From Paenibacillus phytorum (GTDB lineage Bacteria; Bacillota; Bacilli; Paenibacillales; NBRC-103111): a stretch of 64,000 nucleotides of DNA. A program made the position numbers and the translations under genes. Of this stretch, positions 23,594 to 33,673 are shown piece by piece; the first letter of the stretch is position 1, and each line of letters begins with the position of its first letter. The stretch covers positions 1 through 64,000 of the forward strand of contig NZ_WHOA01000099.1 in assembly GCF_013141715.1 (NCBI RefSeq), read 5' to 3'. Below the pieces are notes generated by a model. That model was not told the origin of the DNA. It did no database searches and saw nothing but the letters and a program-made list of their open reading frames with translations.

Positions 23594-25411
23594 TCAAGCT
23601 TTATTTAAATAGAAGTAAAACAAAACGCCGTCCCCTGTATTCGCCGCGCCAAACTCTACGCCATGTAACTCTAGTATATTCTTTGATATGGCAAGTCCTA
23701 AACCTGTTCCGCCTTGTGAACGATGGCGAGCTGAATCACCGCGGTAGAAACGATCCCACACTTTGGCTAACTGATCCTCGAGGATATGCGCTCCTTTATT
23801 TTCGATACAAATCTTAACGGATTCCAGTTCTTCATGGACTGTCACATAAATATGTTCATCTCCTGGCGTATAACGAATCGCATTGGTCAGAAAATTGGTG
23901 ATCACTTGCTCAATACGGTTCTGATTGGCCATGACTTCAACATAAACAAGTTCCATATGGACATGAAGCCGTTTGCTGCTGAATTCCAACGATAGCTTCT
24001 CACAGATTTCCTCGATGAGTTTATCAATGCAGAACGCTTCCATCTCCATTTTATAGGTACCGGATTCGAACTTAGCAAGCTCCAGCATATCCACAATCAA
24101 GTGATTCATTTTATCGACTTCTTTATTCATGGCTTCGAAATAATGATCTGTCTTCTGTGCGGCAACGCCATCTTGAAGAATAGAAATACAGCTCTTCATA
24201 ACACTAAGCGGCGTTTTTAACTCATGAGATACCCCGGAGATAAACTCTTTCCTTGTACGTTCCAATTGCTTTTCTTTCTCAATGTCCTTCTGCAGCTTTC
24301 TAATATAGGAGTGAAGGGTTAGGGAAAGTGAATTGATATTGCGCGATAATTCTCCAATTTCATCATTGGATCTAATGGGTATCGTTTCCGAAAAATCTAA
24401 TTGTGCTATTTTTTTCGTTGTCTGATTCATCAGGATCAAAGGCTTGGCAATTTTTCTAGAATAATAGATAGCAGCAAGAACAATTAGAAGCATGACTAAA
24501 GCAACCAAATACAAGTAATAATCTTTAAGCATTTGGACAGCTTCATCGACTGGCTGTAAGGAGGCCATGGAAAAGATGTAGCTGGTTATGCCAGCCTGAT
24601 CTTTAATCGGCTCAATAAAGATCTTATACTTGACGTCATTCTGTGTGAAATCAAGAATTTGTAAGGTATCCAAGCTGATCTTCGACTCATCTAGTAGCAA
24701 GTTAGCTTGAAATTCTTTCAATCTGTCCATAAATAAACTATTCGTATAGATAAAGCTGGAAGATTCATTCCCGTTAGGAAACTGCACTTTAGTAATCGCT
24801 CCGCTAAGGGTAATACCTGGGAACTCTATGTTTTCTTTCCTTGAATATTTAATATCTAAGGTGAGTTCATCCAGCGTTTTCGTTATTGTATCATTGATCC
24901 AAAGTACATTACTTTTTTCAATTTGCAACCGATAGGGAATTAACACGGCATCCATTTTATACGCCGAAACACCAACACGAGCTTTGGGAGCCAACATCGA
25001 TATCGTTTGACTTGAAGTTTTATTTAATACTTCATTGATGTTAATCATGTGATAAAGAGGTACTGAAATTGTTTTACCATAAAACGTATTGTTCGCTTTA
25101 GGTGAATCGATTTTTACTTCTATGTAAAAATCATTCGCATTTTTCAAGTTTCCCTGGCTATCAAGTGTCGTAATCCAGGTATTATTTTGTCGATAGAAAT
25201 CTTGTTCTAGCTTCTGAACAGTCAGGAAATTCCCACCACTATTTAAATAATCTTTCTTAAAGATTTCTATATTCGCTTGAATGGCATTCACTTTTCTGTT
25301 CGCGTAGTATTGTTTGAAAAAAATCGTTTGGCCTAAATAAATCGTCGCAAGAATGAATAGGCATAACATCGTTGTCAGGGTAAATAATTTAAAAACAATA
25401 CTAGTTCTCAT
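23594..25411 (-). CDS. Sensor histidine kinase, envelope-type
   Basis: A 605-aa membrane kinase. The first helix lies near residues 8-28, a large extracytoplasmic sensor domain spans about 30-290, and a second helix lies near 292-312 (YYLYLVALVMLLIVLAAIYY). A HAMP domain follows. The phospho-acceptor box FISGVSHELKTPLSV is near residue 395. The ATPase domain shows NRIEQVITNFLTNAIRYT, then FYRGD and GGTGLGLAIS. It overlaps the response regulator gene by four bases, so the two form one operon. The large outer domain suggests sensing of wall or membrane state, in line with the amidase next door. Confidence 0.93.
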   Translation of the reverse strand: MRTSIVFKLFTLTTMLCLFILATIYLGQTIFFKQYYANRKVNAIQANIEIFKKDYLNSGGNFLTVQKLEQDFYRQNNTWITTLDSQGNLKNANDFYIEVKIDSPKANNTFYGKTISVPLYHMININEVLNKTSSQTISMLAPKARVGVSAYKMDAVLIPYRLQIEKSNVLWINDTITKTLDELTLDIKYSRKENIEFPGITLSGAITKVQFPNGNESSSFIYTNSLFMDRLKEFQANLLLDESKISLDTLQILDFTQNDVKYKIFIEPIKDQAGITSYIFSMASLQPVDEAVQMLKDYYLYLVALVMLLIVLAAIYYSRKIAKPLILMNQTTKKIAQLDFSETIPIRSNDEIGELSRNINSLSLTLHSYIRKLQKDIEKEKQLERTRKEFISGVSHELKTPLSVMKSCISILQDGVAAQKTDHYFEAMNKEVDKMNHLIVDMLELAKFESGTYKMEMEAFCIDKLIEEICEKLSLEFSSKRLHVHMELVYVEVMANQNRIEQVITNFLTNAIRYTPGDEHIYVTVHEELESVKICIENKGAHILEDQLAKVWDRFYRGDSARHRSQGGTGLGLAISKNILELHGVEFGAANTGDGVLFYFYLNKA

Positions 25412-26109
25412 GCGTTACCCTCGAACTTATAACCTGTTCTAACGATCGTTGTTATTAGCTTGGATTTCTCCCCTAATTTACTCCTTAAATTACGAATATG
25501 CGTATTCACTGTCCGATCATCACCATCGTATTCATAACCCCAAATTTTCAGAATAAGCTGCTCCCGAGTTATGACAATGCCGTTATTCTGCATTAAGTAA
25601 GCTAATATTTGGAACTCCGTATACGTCAGGTATACTGATTCACCATCAACAGTTAGTGTCCTTGAGGGGATTTGAATCTGAAGTCCTTTGGCAGATAAGG
25701 TATCGCTATTGGAAGAATCGGAAGTTATGGTTTGACGTTCTTCCCGATTCCTGCTTTCAATCAATCGTTTGGCTCTAGCTAATAAGACAGCTGGGCTATA
25801 TGGTTTGGTCACATAATCATCGGCACCCAGCTCAAATCCCAGTAACGTATCATCCTCATCTACTCTAGCTGTCAACATGATGATTGGCACATTGGATGTC
25901 TTCCGAATTCGTCTACAAACTGACCACCCATCTAACTCCGGCAGCATGATATCCAGAATGATTAAATCAACGTCATGATCATGAATTAAAGTTAATGCCT
26001 GCTTCCCATCTGCTGCTTCTAGAACCTGATAACCTTCATTTAGCAGATAATCTTTACTAATTTCACGTAAAATATCTTCATCTTCTACAACTAATATCGT
26101 TTTTTGCAT
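25408..26109 (-). CDS. OmpR-family response regulator
   Basis: A 233-aa regulator. Its receiver domain has ILVVEDEDILRE and the phospho-acceptor Asp in DLIILDIMLPELDGW (about residue 54), with the conserved Lys in GADDYVTKPYSP. It is followed by a winged-helix DNA-binding domain (LTYTEFQILAYLMQNNG, GDDRTVNTHIRNLRSKLG). It is the first gene of the regulator-kinase pair. The box before the amidase and transporter operon has a diverged copy upstream of this gene (26223-26239), suggesting autoregulation. Confidence 0.94.
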   Translation of the reverse strand: MQKTILVVEDEDILREISKDYLLNEGYQVLEAADGKQALTLIHDHDVDLIILDIMLPELDGWSVCRRIRKTSNVPIIMLTARVDEDDTLLGFELGADDYVTKPYSPAVLLARAKRLIESRNREERQTITSDSSNSDTLSAKGLQIQIPSRTLTVDGESVYLTYTEFQILAYLMQNNGIVITREQLILKIWGYEYDGDDRTVNTHIRNLRSKLGEKSKLITTIVRTGYKFEGNA

Positions 26110-26391
26110 TTAGCTTCTCCTGCCTCACTGATGGGAACATTGCTAATCGAATAACTTATTATAGTATTTACCTACTGGAAATTTTTATAAAGATCGCGTA
26201 TTTAATATTTGTAACATAGCCAGATAAAGATTATGTAAAGATTTTCTTGACTATATGCATGAAAAATAGAAGTAGTTACCGTAACGTACTTTAGAATATT
26301 TTTTTCATATATCAATTCAGCCATCGCTAGGAGTTCCTTTCGGAAGCCGTCCACTTTCCAATCCGATTCACTTTTAATTGACGGTTCGACA
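26110..26391. other. Intergenic region upstream of the OmpR-type operon
   Basis: It contains the candidate box at 26223-26239. The remainder toward 26391 is the 3' flank of the yesN-like gene. No further gene was recognised. Confidence 0.4.
26223..26239 (-). promoter_or_regulatory. Candidate autoregulatory box before the two-component operon
   Basis: The minus strand reads TTTACATAATCTTTATC. It matches the 23519-23535 box at 13 of 17 positions, with ATCTTTATC identical. CTTTA is repeated with an 11-bp period. Confidence 0.4.
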
Positions 26392-28005
26392 TCAGCCAGG
26401 CAGTCCCCTCATCTCGCTGGGGACAACGCCCCAATATTTCTGAAATTGCTTAGAGAAGAAGCCGACATTAATATAGCCGACCATGCGCGCCGCATCATGC
26501 ACCTTGGACCCATCGATCAAATACTGCCTAGCACGCAGCATCTTGCGTTCCATCACATAATCGGAATACGACTTCTTCATATTATGCTTAAACATTCGGC
26601 TTAAATAGGAAGAGTTGATATAAAAGCGGTTGGCCATGCTTTGCAGGCTGATATCCATATCAATGTGCTCCTCGATCAGGTGCAGCATATCTTGAATAAG
26701 CTTGCTGCTTCCGGTGTTGCGGCGCTGTGCGGCGAAAGCGAGGATTTTGCGGACGATCCGTCTGAGAAAGGAGGCAATCTGTTCCCTCGTCACGAAACTG
26801 CTCAAATGATACAGCAGCGCCGAATCCTCCTGAAGCACAGCAGCAACGGACCAATTGCGTGTATGAATGCTCTGGGTCAATAAGCTGCTCAAGAGCAGCA
26901 CCTGCTCCTGAATGATCTCGGCAGAGGTAGCGGTCTGGCCTAATTCGCCAATCAACTCTTCCATCGCCTTCATTGCATGCTCCTCGTCTTCCATATCCAG
27001 TGCCACGGTAAGGCTGCGCAAGGAGGCCGGCTGAAACCATACGCTCGGCTGGTCTTCCTCCAACTGTAGGTCATGGTGATGAAGAGCCAGATGATGCCCG
27101 TAAACCACACGTGTCAGAAGAGCGCGTTTGGCCAGCCGCAAGGAATGTATGGCCTCGCTGCGGTCCGCGAAAACGCTGCCGATGCCGGCGCTGGCCGTCA
27201 GCTTTAAACAGTCCTTGACGACAGAAAGCACCTTGACCGCCAGAAAATTGATTCGCTGCTGAAATTCCCCCTCATGCTCACCACTCCTGCTGTGAAACAA
27301 CGCAAGAATAGAACCGTAAGAATCATGAAGTACGAAGCAATCGCTTCCCCTTAAGCATTCCTCCGTGATACTGTAGAGGGAGAACTGCAGCAAACCCGTA
27401 TCCTGTTTGGAAAATCGGACCTCCGCTTCCTCCAGCGGGTCCATCTCAAACACGACGACGGCAAAGAAGTGGCTGTCCGCTAGCCGGATTCCCAGCTTCT
27501 CCGACTGCCGTTTTAGCTGCCAATCTGTATAATGACCGTTCATCCAGCTCTCATAGAAGTGCGCCTTGAGCTTGGGCAAATATTGCTCCCAGTTCGTCTC
27601 TAGTAGATGCCGCTCATGACGCTCCGCCCGCTCGCTTTGCAGTTGTCCGGCAGCGTTCAGCACGGCCTTCATTACTTCATCGTTGCCGGCAGGCTTGAGT
27701 AGAAAATGGCTGACACCGATATCGATTGAGGCTCTCGCATATTCGAAATCGTCATGGCCGCTCAGGATGATAATTTTCAAATCCTTCTCGGTTTCTCTGA
27801 TTTTGGCAGCAAGATCCAGCCCATTAATGCCCGGTAGCCGAATATCCAGCAGCAGCAGGTCCGGTTTAACCCGCTCCACCATACGCCACGCATCGAGCCC
27901 GTCTCCTACCTCGGCAGCCACGTGAATGCCATGCTCCTCCCAAGGTATCGTTTGCACGAGCCTTTGCCGAATATCAACTTCATCTTCTATAATCATCAGA
28001 TTCAT
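26392..28005 (-). CDS. YesN-type response regulator with AraC DNA-binding domain
   Basis: A 537-aa regulator. The N-terminal receiver shows MIIEDEVDIRQRL, with the phospho-Asp in LLLLDIRLPGINGLD (about residue 55) and the Lys in FLLKPAGND. A long linker domain (about 130-420) precedes two AraC-type helix-turn-helices (SLQSMANRFYINSSYLSRMF and ARMVGYINVGFFSKQFQKYW). The start ATG follows AGGAGG. It lies directly after the YesM-like kinase and in one operon with LplB/LplC-type permeases, so it probably controls uptake of the same oligosaccharide. This layout is common in Paenibacillus. Confidence 0.93.
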   Translation of the reverse strand: MNLMIIEDEVDIRQRLVQTIPWEEHGIHVAAEVGDGLDAWRMVERVKPDLLLLDIRLPGINGLDLAAKIRETEKDLKIIILSGHDDFEYARASIDIGVSHFLLKPAGNDEVMKAVLNAAGQLQSERAERHERHLLETNWEQYLPKLKAHFYESWMNGHYTDWQLKRQSEKLGIRLADSHFFAVVVFEMDPLEEAEVRFSKQDTGLLQFSLYSITEECLRGSDCFVLHDSYGSILALFHSRSGEHEGEFQQRINFLAVKVLSVVKDCLKLTASAGIGSVFADRSEAIHSLRLAKRALLTRVVYGHHLALHHHDLQLEEDQPSVWFQPASLRSLTVALDMEDEEHAMKAMEELIGELGQTATSAEIIQEQVLLLSSLLTQSIHTRNWSVAAVLQEDSALLYHLSSFVTREQIASFLRRIVRKILAFAAQRRNTGSSKLIQDMLHLIEEHIDMDISLQSMANRFYINSSYLSRMFKHNMKKSYSDYVMERKMLRARQYLIDGSKVHDAARMVGYINVGFFSKQFQKYWGVVPSEMRGLPG

Positions 28006-28006
28006 G

Positions 28007-29818
28007 TCATTTTCCTCCTATTGGATCCGCACAAGAGGCCAGTGGAATCGTGACCAACACGACGGTGCCCTGCTGTTCCACGCTGTCTATATGCAATTCT
28101 GCCTGATCGCCGTAATAGAGAATCAATCGGGTCTTGACGTTACGCAGGCCGAACAGCTCCTTCACATCATGCCGCAGCGTCTTCATATCGGTACTCCCGA
28201 TCGCGCCTAGCTCGTTTTGAATAAAGAGTAAACGCTCAGGTGCTATCCCGCTTCCATTATCGGTAATGCGAATATGCAGGCGCTCCTGCTCGGGGTATGC
28301 CTCGATGTTCAGCTGTCCCTTCCCTGACTTCTGCTCTAAGCCATGCACGATTGCATTCTCCACAAGCGGCTGAAGAATCAGCTTCAACAGCATGCAGGAC
28401 CGCACGGCATTGTCCACCCGGATGTCCACCTGCAGTCGACCCTTAAAGCGAAGTTGCTGCACGTTTATGTAATATCCCAAATGAACGACCGTCTCCTCCG
28501 TCGTGAACACTTCCTTGCCCCTACCGATGCTAATCCGGAAAAACTTCGACAAATTAAGCACCATCTCTCCTATCTGGTCCGCGCCCACCAAAATCGCTGA
28601 TGAATAGATGGAATCGAGTGTATTGTACAGAAAGTGAGGATTAATCTGCGATTGCAGCAGCTTCAGCTCCGTTTGAATGATGCGCAGCTCCTTGTCGTAG
28701 ATGTCGCGAATCATAAAACGCTGCTGATCCATCATTTCATTGAATGTATCCATCATATACCCGAACTCATCTGCCCTCTTGTGCTCGATGCGAACATCCA
28801 GACGCCCAAGCCGTATCTCCTTCATGCCTCGGATTAGCTTCCTCAGTGGAAACGAAATCCCCCTATACAGGAACCAGGCTACTATAACAGCGATAGCAAG
28901 ACTAATGGCCGTAATGACATAGGTCTGATCACGCAACTGACTGGACTTCTCGAATAGAGCATTCTGCGGCTGCAGCATCAAGAGCGACCATCCAGAGCTA
29001 GGTGAAGCCACCTTCACCATCATAAGTGATTGCTCCCCCTCCCGAATCGTACCGAAATCGCCCCCCTTTACTTCCCAATCAGAAGGCGGATTGCTGCCGG
29101 GTGTGCCTACCGCCAATCGGCCGTCTGGAGTAAATAAATAGATCGTACCTTGGCCAGGATCCGCTAGCCGACCGATAAGTCCGTATAAGTATTCCTTGCG
29201 TATCGAAGCCATGAAAATCGAGGGCTCGCGCAGATGCTCCGACTGGGTCATTAGACGCATTAAGGTAATGACCTCGGTATTGTGTATCAAATCTTTATTC
29301 CCAAGAGACGTAAATTGATTCTCTGCAGGAATGTAGTACCAGGGACTGCCATTGGAACGGACCGTTTCGCGGACCCAATCCTCATTCTGCATATCGTTCA
29401 GCCGGGAATAACCCGAATCGGAAAGCAACAAGGAAGATGGGGTATGCAAAATCATCGTTTGCGACAGTGTGCGATTCATCGTACGAAAATGGATCAATTC
29501 GGTCGCCGCCGCCTGAAAGTTGAGAATATCATTCGGCTCCAGTTCACCGTCAGCTGCATCCAAGTGACGGTTAAGCGTACTGTCCGTCACGACGAGATTG
29601 GATAGCTCCTCAACATTCAGAAGTGTCGTATCGATGAACTGCATAGCGGACTGCATGACGCCCTTCGTTCGCTCCATCGCCTGCTCCTTCAGAATGAGCT
29701 GCGACTTGTTCTGAGCATAGAGATTCATCGCGACAAGCGGCAGCAAAATAAGCAGAAAATAGCTCGTAATTCGAATATGCACCGACTCTGCATACAGACG
29801 CTTCCAGTTTCTCCACAT
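28007..29818 (-). CDS. YesM-type sensor histidine kinase
   Basis: About 603 aa. Membrane helices lie near residues 20-40 and 290-315, flanking an extracytoplasmic sensor domain. A HAMP domain (RGISFPLRKLIRGMKEIRLG) precedes the kinase region, with the phospho-acceptor in QSQINPHFLYNTLDSIY and the ATPase domain in PLVENAIVHGLEQ and ITDNGSGI. The ATG at 29818 is chosen for its GGAGG eight bases upstream; the listed longer frame starts before that site. It pairs with the YesN-like regulator and probably senses the sugar handled by the permeases upstream. Confidence 0.93.
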   Translation of the reverse strand: MWRNWKRLYAESVHIRITSYFLLILLPLVAMNLYAQNKSQLILKEQAMERTKGVMQSAMQFIDTTLLNVEELSNLVVTDSTLNRHLDAADGELEPNDILNFQAAATELIHFRTMNRTLSQTMILHTPSSLLLSDSGYSRLNDMQNEDWVRETVRSNGSPWYYIPAENQFTSLGNKDLIHNTEVITLMRLMTQSEHLREPSIFMASIRKEYLYGLIGRLADPGQGTIYLFTPDGRLAVGTPGSNPPSDWEVKGGDFGTIREGEQSLMMVKVASPSSGWSLLMLQPQNALFEKSSQLRDQTYVITAISLAIAVIVAWFLYRGISFPLRKLIRGMKEIRLGRLDVRIEHKRADEFGYMMDTFNEMMDQQRFMIRDIYDKELRIIQTELKLLQSQINPHFLYNTLDSIYSSAILVGADQIGEMVLNLSKFFRISIGRGKEVFTTEETVVHLGYYINVQQLRFKGRLQVDIRVDNAVRSCMLLKLILQPLVENAIVHGLEQKSGKGQLNIEAYPEQERLHIRITDNGSGIAPERLLFIQNELGAIGSTDMKTLRHDVKELFGLRNVKTRLILYYGDQAELHIDSVEQQGTVVLVTIPLASCADPIGGK

Positions 29819-29853
29819 CACTGTTACCTCCAAGCCTTTCAAGCAAAGAAAGA

Positions 29854-29870
29854 TGCTCTGTTAGAGAGCA
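29854..29870 (-). terminator. Weak hairpin between binding-protein and kinase genes
   Basis: A 6-bp stem (TGCTCT / AGAGCA) is followed on the minus strand by TCTTTCTTT. It is too weak for full termination but could lower kinase and regulator expression relative to the binding protein. Confidence 0.45.
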
Positions 29871-29894
29871 CCTTGATTTGACTTCACTTCTATT

Positions 29895-31427
29895 TTATTT
29901 TCGATTCTTGCTGTACCATTCATTCACTTCGCGCGTCATCTCGTCTCCGCCTTCTTTTTTCCATTGCTTTACGAATGCGTCAAAATCATCGATCGGGTTT
30001 GTCCCCATAATGATTTTGGTGAATGATTCCTCCATCGTCTTCTTCAGTTGCGAACTGTACTTACCAAGAATTTCCGTTGGAGCTCCATTATATTGATTCG
30101 GGATAACATGACTGTTGATTCGGTTGATATTGTCATTCATTTTGAATTCCAGTCCTAACGCGTCGAGTCGCTCCCGCTCTAGCTCGTCATCCCAGGGATT
30201 GGCAATTTCGGACAATGTGTTGCGATAAATATGCTTGTTATGTTCTTCGAAATTCATCGTCAGTTTGCCGTCCTTGCGCACCCAGATCTGATGTTCGGGC
30301 AGACCGAGTTTTAACGTTTCGTGGCCTTGCGTGCTGTTGATCACATCCATCATCTTGATAACTTCGGCAGCATTTTTACTTGTAGCCGGAATGACGGCAT
30401 AGGATCCTACCAGATTAATAGCAGCGATTCCCGATTTGCCGTCCTTGCCTGTAGGATAATCCAGCGCGACCCAATCCGCCTTCGGATCGTTCTTCTTGTT
30501 CGTCAAAATCGAGCCACGCGTTTCGTGCCACTGAGCGGAGAACAGGCCGACCTTGCCGCCCGCTACCTTTTCGTCCACATTCTTCGGCTTGTTCAGCGCC
30601 CACTCCGAGTCAATCAGCTTATCCTTGTACAGCCCGGCGAGATAGCGAAGCGCCTCCTTCGTCTCCGGCAAAATATAGGAATGCACAAGCAGACCATTCC
30701 GTTCCACCCAGTTGTTCTGCCCAAGCGGAACGCCGAAAGCACCGAATATAGGGCCGGTTCTGGCCAGCTTCTCGCCAATAATCAGGCCGATCGTGTCGTT
30801 CTTTCCGTTGCCGTCGGGGTCCTTGGTTGCCAGAGCGCGCATAACCTCCGTGTATTCGTCCAGCGTCTTGGGCGGATTAAGACCGAGCTTAGCCAGCCAG
30901 TCTTTGCGGACATACATCAGCTCATCGGCCTTCTTGGTGGTCACTCCCGGTAGCGCATATATGTTACCATCCTCGAACGTAACCTGCTTCCACACTTCCT
31001 CGGGGTATGCTTTCTTCAGATTAGGTCCATATTGATCGATCAGCTTGTTCAGCGGTGTGAGCGCTTTCTGCTTTACCAGCTTCGACACCCAAGCGCTGTC
31101 CGTGGAACGGATTAAGTCATAACTTTCGCCTGAGGTCATCATAATATTGATCTTGTCCTGGTAACCGTCCGGCGGCGGCGTGGTAACCGTAATGTTCAGA
31201 TTGGATTGCTGACGAATATAATCCAGGTAAGGATTCGTGTTCTCATTCATGCCATCGGGATACTTGCGTCCGGCATTATCGAGCACCAGCGTCAGTGACT
31301 TCTTCACGGCCGGTGCTGCCGAGTTGGATGCTTGCGGAGCGGATTCTCCCTGGGAGCAGGCGCTTCCGAGTACGACAAGTGTAGATAAAGATGCAATGAT
31401 TATCGTCAGATTTGACCTTTTTTTCAT
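29895..31427 (-). CDS. Extracellular solute-binding lipoprotein, LipO-like
   Basis: A 510-aa lipoprotein with lipobox VLGSAC (Cys about 24) and a large solute-binding fold: YPDGMNENTNPYLDYI, MMTSGESYDLIRSTDS, ALPGVTTKKADELMYVRKDW and LNPPKTLDEYTEVMRALATK. It is of the group found with LplB/LplC-type permeases in Paenibacillus. The ligand is presumably an oligosaccharide. No ATPase gene is present in the operon, so a shared MsmX-type ATPase is expected elsewhere. It follows the permeases and precedes the YesM-like kinase. Confidence 0.92.
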   Translation of the reverse strand: MKKRSNLTIIIASLSTLVVLGSACSQGESAPQASNSAAPAVKKSLTLVLDNAGRKYPDGMNENTNPYLDYIRQQSNLNITVTTPPPDGYQDKINIMMTSGESYDLIRSTDSAWVSKLVKQKALTPLNKLIDQYGPNLKKAYPEEVWKQVTFEDGNIYALPGVTTKKADELMYVRKDWLAKLGLNPPKTLDEYTEVMRALATKDPDGNGKNDTIGLIIGEKLARTGPIFGAFGVPLGQNNWVERNGLLVHSYILPETKEALRYLAGLYKDKLIDSEWALNKPKNVDEKVAGGKVGLFSAQWHETRGSILTNKKNDPKADWVALDYPTGKDGKSGIAAINLVGSYAVIPATSKNAAEVIKMMDVINSTQGHETLKLGLPEHQIWVRKDGKLTMNFEEHNKHIYRNTLSEIANPWDDELERERLDALGLEFKMNDNINRINSHVIPNQYNGAPTEILGKYSSQLKKTMEESFTKIIMGTNPIDDFDAFVKQWKKEGGDEMTREVNEWYSKNRK

Positions 31428-31527
31428 CGTATTAACCCCTTTATTGTAATGGAATTGACGGAATGGAACAATTGTCGTAATGAAAAATTGCTTTCAGCGA
31501 ATCGTACCGCCCTTAGAATCAGCATGG

Positions 31528-32397
31528 TCATCCCTTTACGGAGCCGATCAAAATGCCCTTCACAAAATATTTTTGCAGAAACGGATAGACGATCAGGATC
31601 GGTACAGTGCTTGCGATAAGTGCCGCCGCCTTCAGGGATTCAACGGCAAGCAACTGCCGCTCCAAATTGTCGGTTACATTAATAGTCGTTACATTCGCCT
31701 GAATCAGATTGCGCAGGTATACCTGCAGCGGGTTGAGCTTGGAATCGGCTACATACAGTACCGCATCGAAAAATGAGTTCCAATGCGCAACGGCATGAAA
31801 GAGCGCGATCGTAGCAATCGCAGGCATCGACAGAGGCACCACAATGCGGTACAGAATTCCCTGGTTCGAGCAGCCGTCGATACGGGCCGATTCCTCCAAC
31901 TCAGGCGGGACGCTCTGGAAAAAGTTTTTCATAATAATCACATTAAAAGCGCTGATCGCTCCCGGGAGCAGGAAGGCCCAAAATGAATTGTAAAGCCCCA
32001 GCTCCTTGACGATCAAATAGGTCGGTATCATCCCACCGTTGAACATCATCGTAAATACGATCAGGAAAAGAATAAAATGTCTGCCTTTAATATAAGACTT
32101 GGAGAGCGGATAAGCGAGCAGAACCGTCAGCAGCACGTTCAAACACGTTCCCAGTACGGTACGCCAGGTGCTGATTAGGAACGCTTGCCGGAAAGCATTG
32201 TCGTCGAATACTTTGCCGTAAGCCTCCCATGTGAATTCCACTGGCAGGAACGACACCTCTCCACTCATGACTGCCCGGTAGCTGCTGAACGATTGAGCCA
32301 AAATGTGCACGAACGGCGCCAGCGCCAGCAGACTGAACGCTCCGAGCAGCGCATAATTCCATAGATGTCCGATCTTTTCTTGCCGGCTAAATCTCAT
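31528..32397 (-). CDS. Carbohydrate ABC permease, LplC-like
   Basis: About 289 aa with six predicted helices and the EAA motif near residue 195 (ELEESARIDGCSNQGILYRI, then VPLSMPAIATIALF). The ATG at 32397 has GGGGGA eight bases upstream and is preferred to the longer frame. Its C-terminus VKGILIGSVKG is typical of MalG-type permeases. It is encoded after the LplB-like gene with a short gap. Confidence 0.92.
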   Translation of the reverse strand: MRFSRQEKIGHLWNYALLGAFSLLALAPFVHILAQSFSSYRAVMSGEVSFLPVEFTWEAYGKVFDDNAFRQAFLISTWRTVLGTCLNVLLTVLLAYPLSKSYIKGRHFILFLIVFTMMFNGGMIPTYLIVKELGLYNSFWAFLLPGAISAFNVIIMKNFFQSVPPELEESARIDGCSNQGILYRIVVPLSMPAIATIALFHAVAHWNSFFDAVLYVADSKLNPLQVYLRNLIQANVTTINVTDNLERQLLAVESLKAAALIASTVPILIVYPFLQKYFVKGILIGSVKG

Positions 32398-32427
32398 TAG
32401 TGGTTCCCCCTTTCCCTGAATTTGCAA

Positions 32428-33399
32428 TTAATATACGCCTTCATGGCCCGCTCTTTTGGCCATACGATTGAAGAAAATGACCAGCGCAAGGCCAATAACC
32501 GACTTGAACAAACCGACAGCCGTTGAGAAACTGAATTCGGATTGGCTGATACCTACCCGATACACATACGTTTCGATGACATCTCCAACCTCGTAGACCA
32601 TCGAATTGTACAGTACAAATATTTGTTCGAAGCCTACATCCAGCACGTGCCCCAAGCGGAGGATGAACAGAATGATGATCGTACCTAGCAACGACGGCAG
32701 CGTAATATGCCGGATCTGCTGCCACTTGCCCGCTCCGTCGATGACAGCGGCTTCGTACAATTGAGGATCTATGGAAACTATCGCCGCCAAATAAATAATG
32801 GCTCCCCAGCCAACCTCTTTCCAAATATCGCTCGCCACAATCACGGTCCGGAACCAGTCTGCGTCAGCCAGGAAGAAGATCGGCTCGATGCTAAACCAGC
32901 CAAGCATGGCGTTAACCACACCAGTAACCGGAGACAGCACATTGACGAGAATACCCCCAATAATGACCCACGACAAAAAATGGGGCAAATAGGCGAGCGT
33001 CTGAACAGTGCGCTTGAACATAAGATGCCGCACCTCATTAAGCATCAGCGCCAAAATAATGGGTCCCGGGAAGCCCCAGATCAGCTTGTAAAGGCTGATT
33101 AACAGCGTGTTGCGGAATACCTGATAAAACTCGCGGTCCGTAAACATTTCGCGAAAATGCATCCACCCGACCCATTCACTGCCCCGCACCCCTTGAAATG
33201 GACTGTAATCTTGAAACGCAATCACGATTCCCCACATCGGTGCATACTTGAATACGAGAAAGTAAACAATTCCCGGTACCATGATCAGGTACAGATCCCA
33301 GTAGTCCTTCAGATGCCCGTATCGGTTACGATTACGCTTCGCTTTCATTATAGGTGGGATGGCATATTCATTGCCTACAGCTTTACTTGCAGCATGCAT
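32428..33399 (-). CDS. Carbohydrate ABC permease, LplB-like
   Basis: About 323 aa. The N-terminus is hydrophilic and basic (MKAKRNRNRYGHLKDYWDLY), followed by six helices. The opening membrane segment and loop (YAPMWGIVIAFQDYSPFQGV) are highly characteristic of LplB/YtcP-type permeases, and the EAA loop is AAVIDGAGKWQQIRHITLP. The ATG at 33399 has AGGAGG seven bases upstream. It is the first gene of the lplB-lplC-sbp-yesM-yesN operon. The divergent FAD oxidoreductase gene starts about 275 bp away, so the intergenic region probably holds promoters for both. Confidence 0.93.
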   Translation of the reverse strand: MHAASKAVGNEYAIPPIMKAKRNRNRYGHLKDYWDLYLIMVPGIVYFLVFKYAPMWGIVIAFQDYSPFQGVRGSEWVGWMHFREMFTDREFYQVFRNTLLISLYKLIWGFPGPIILALMLNEVRHLMFKRTVQTLAYLPHFLSWVIIGGILVNVLSPVTGVVNAMLGWFSIEPIFFLADADWFRTVIVASDIWKEVGWGAIIYLAAIVSIDPQLYEAAVIDGAGKWQQIRHITLPSLLGTIIILFILRLGHVLDVGFEQIFVLYNSMVYEVGDVIETYVYRVGISQSEFSFSTAVGLFKSVIGLALVIFFNRMAKRAGHEGVY

Positions 33400-33673
33400 A
33401 ACGCCCCTCCTTCTCACTTTCTAGCACTGCCTGAGCTTGCGTATCATTACCGACAGTTTGTTTCCTTGGCCTAATTTCATTCTAGGCCATTCGGTATACG
33501 GTTTCTATCCAAGCACAATGACATCACCTGCACCGCTCATGACATCGCGATCGATACGTTCGTCCTGACGGAAAGTCATCAGGAGACGCCATCGTGTCAT
33601 GAACCGATATGTCCAATAGAGTTGACTTCCGTTATTCTGGATAGGAGTTTACAACGAAAGGGTGCATATATAG

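Noticed and set aside
30321..30953. 210-aa plus-strand ORF antisense to the binding lipoprotein
   Set aside because: GC-rich antisense shadow with His/Arg/Leu bias. The opposite strand encodes a clear lipoprotein.
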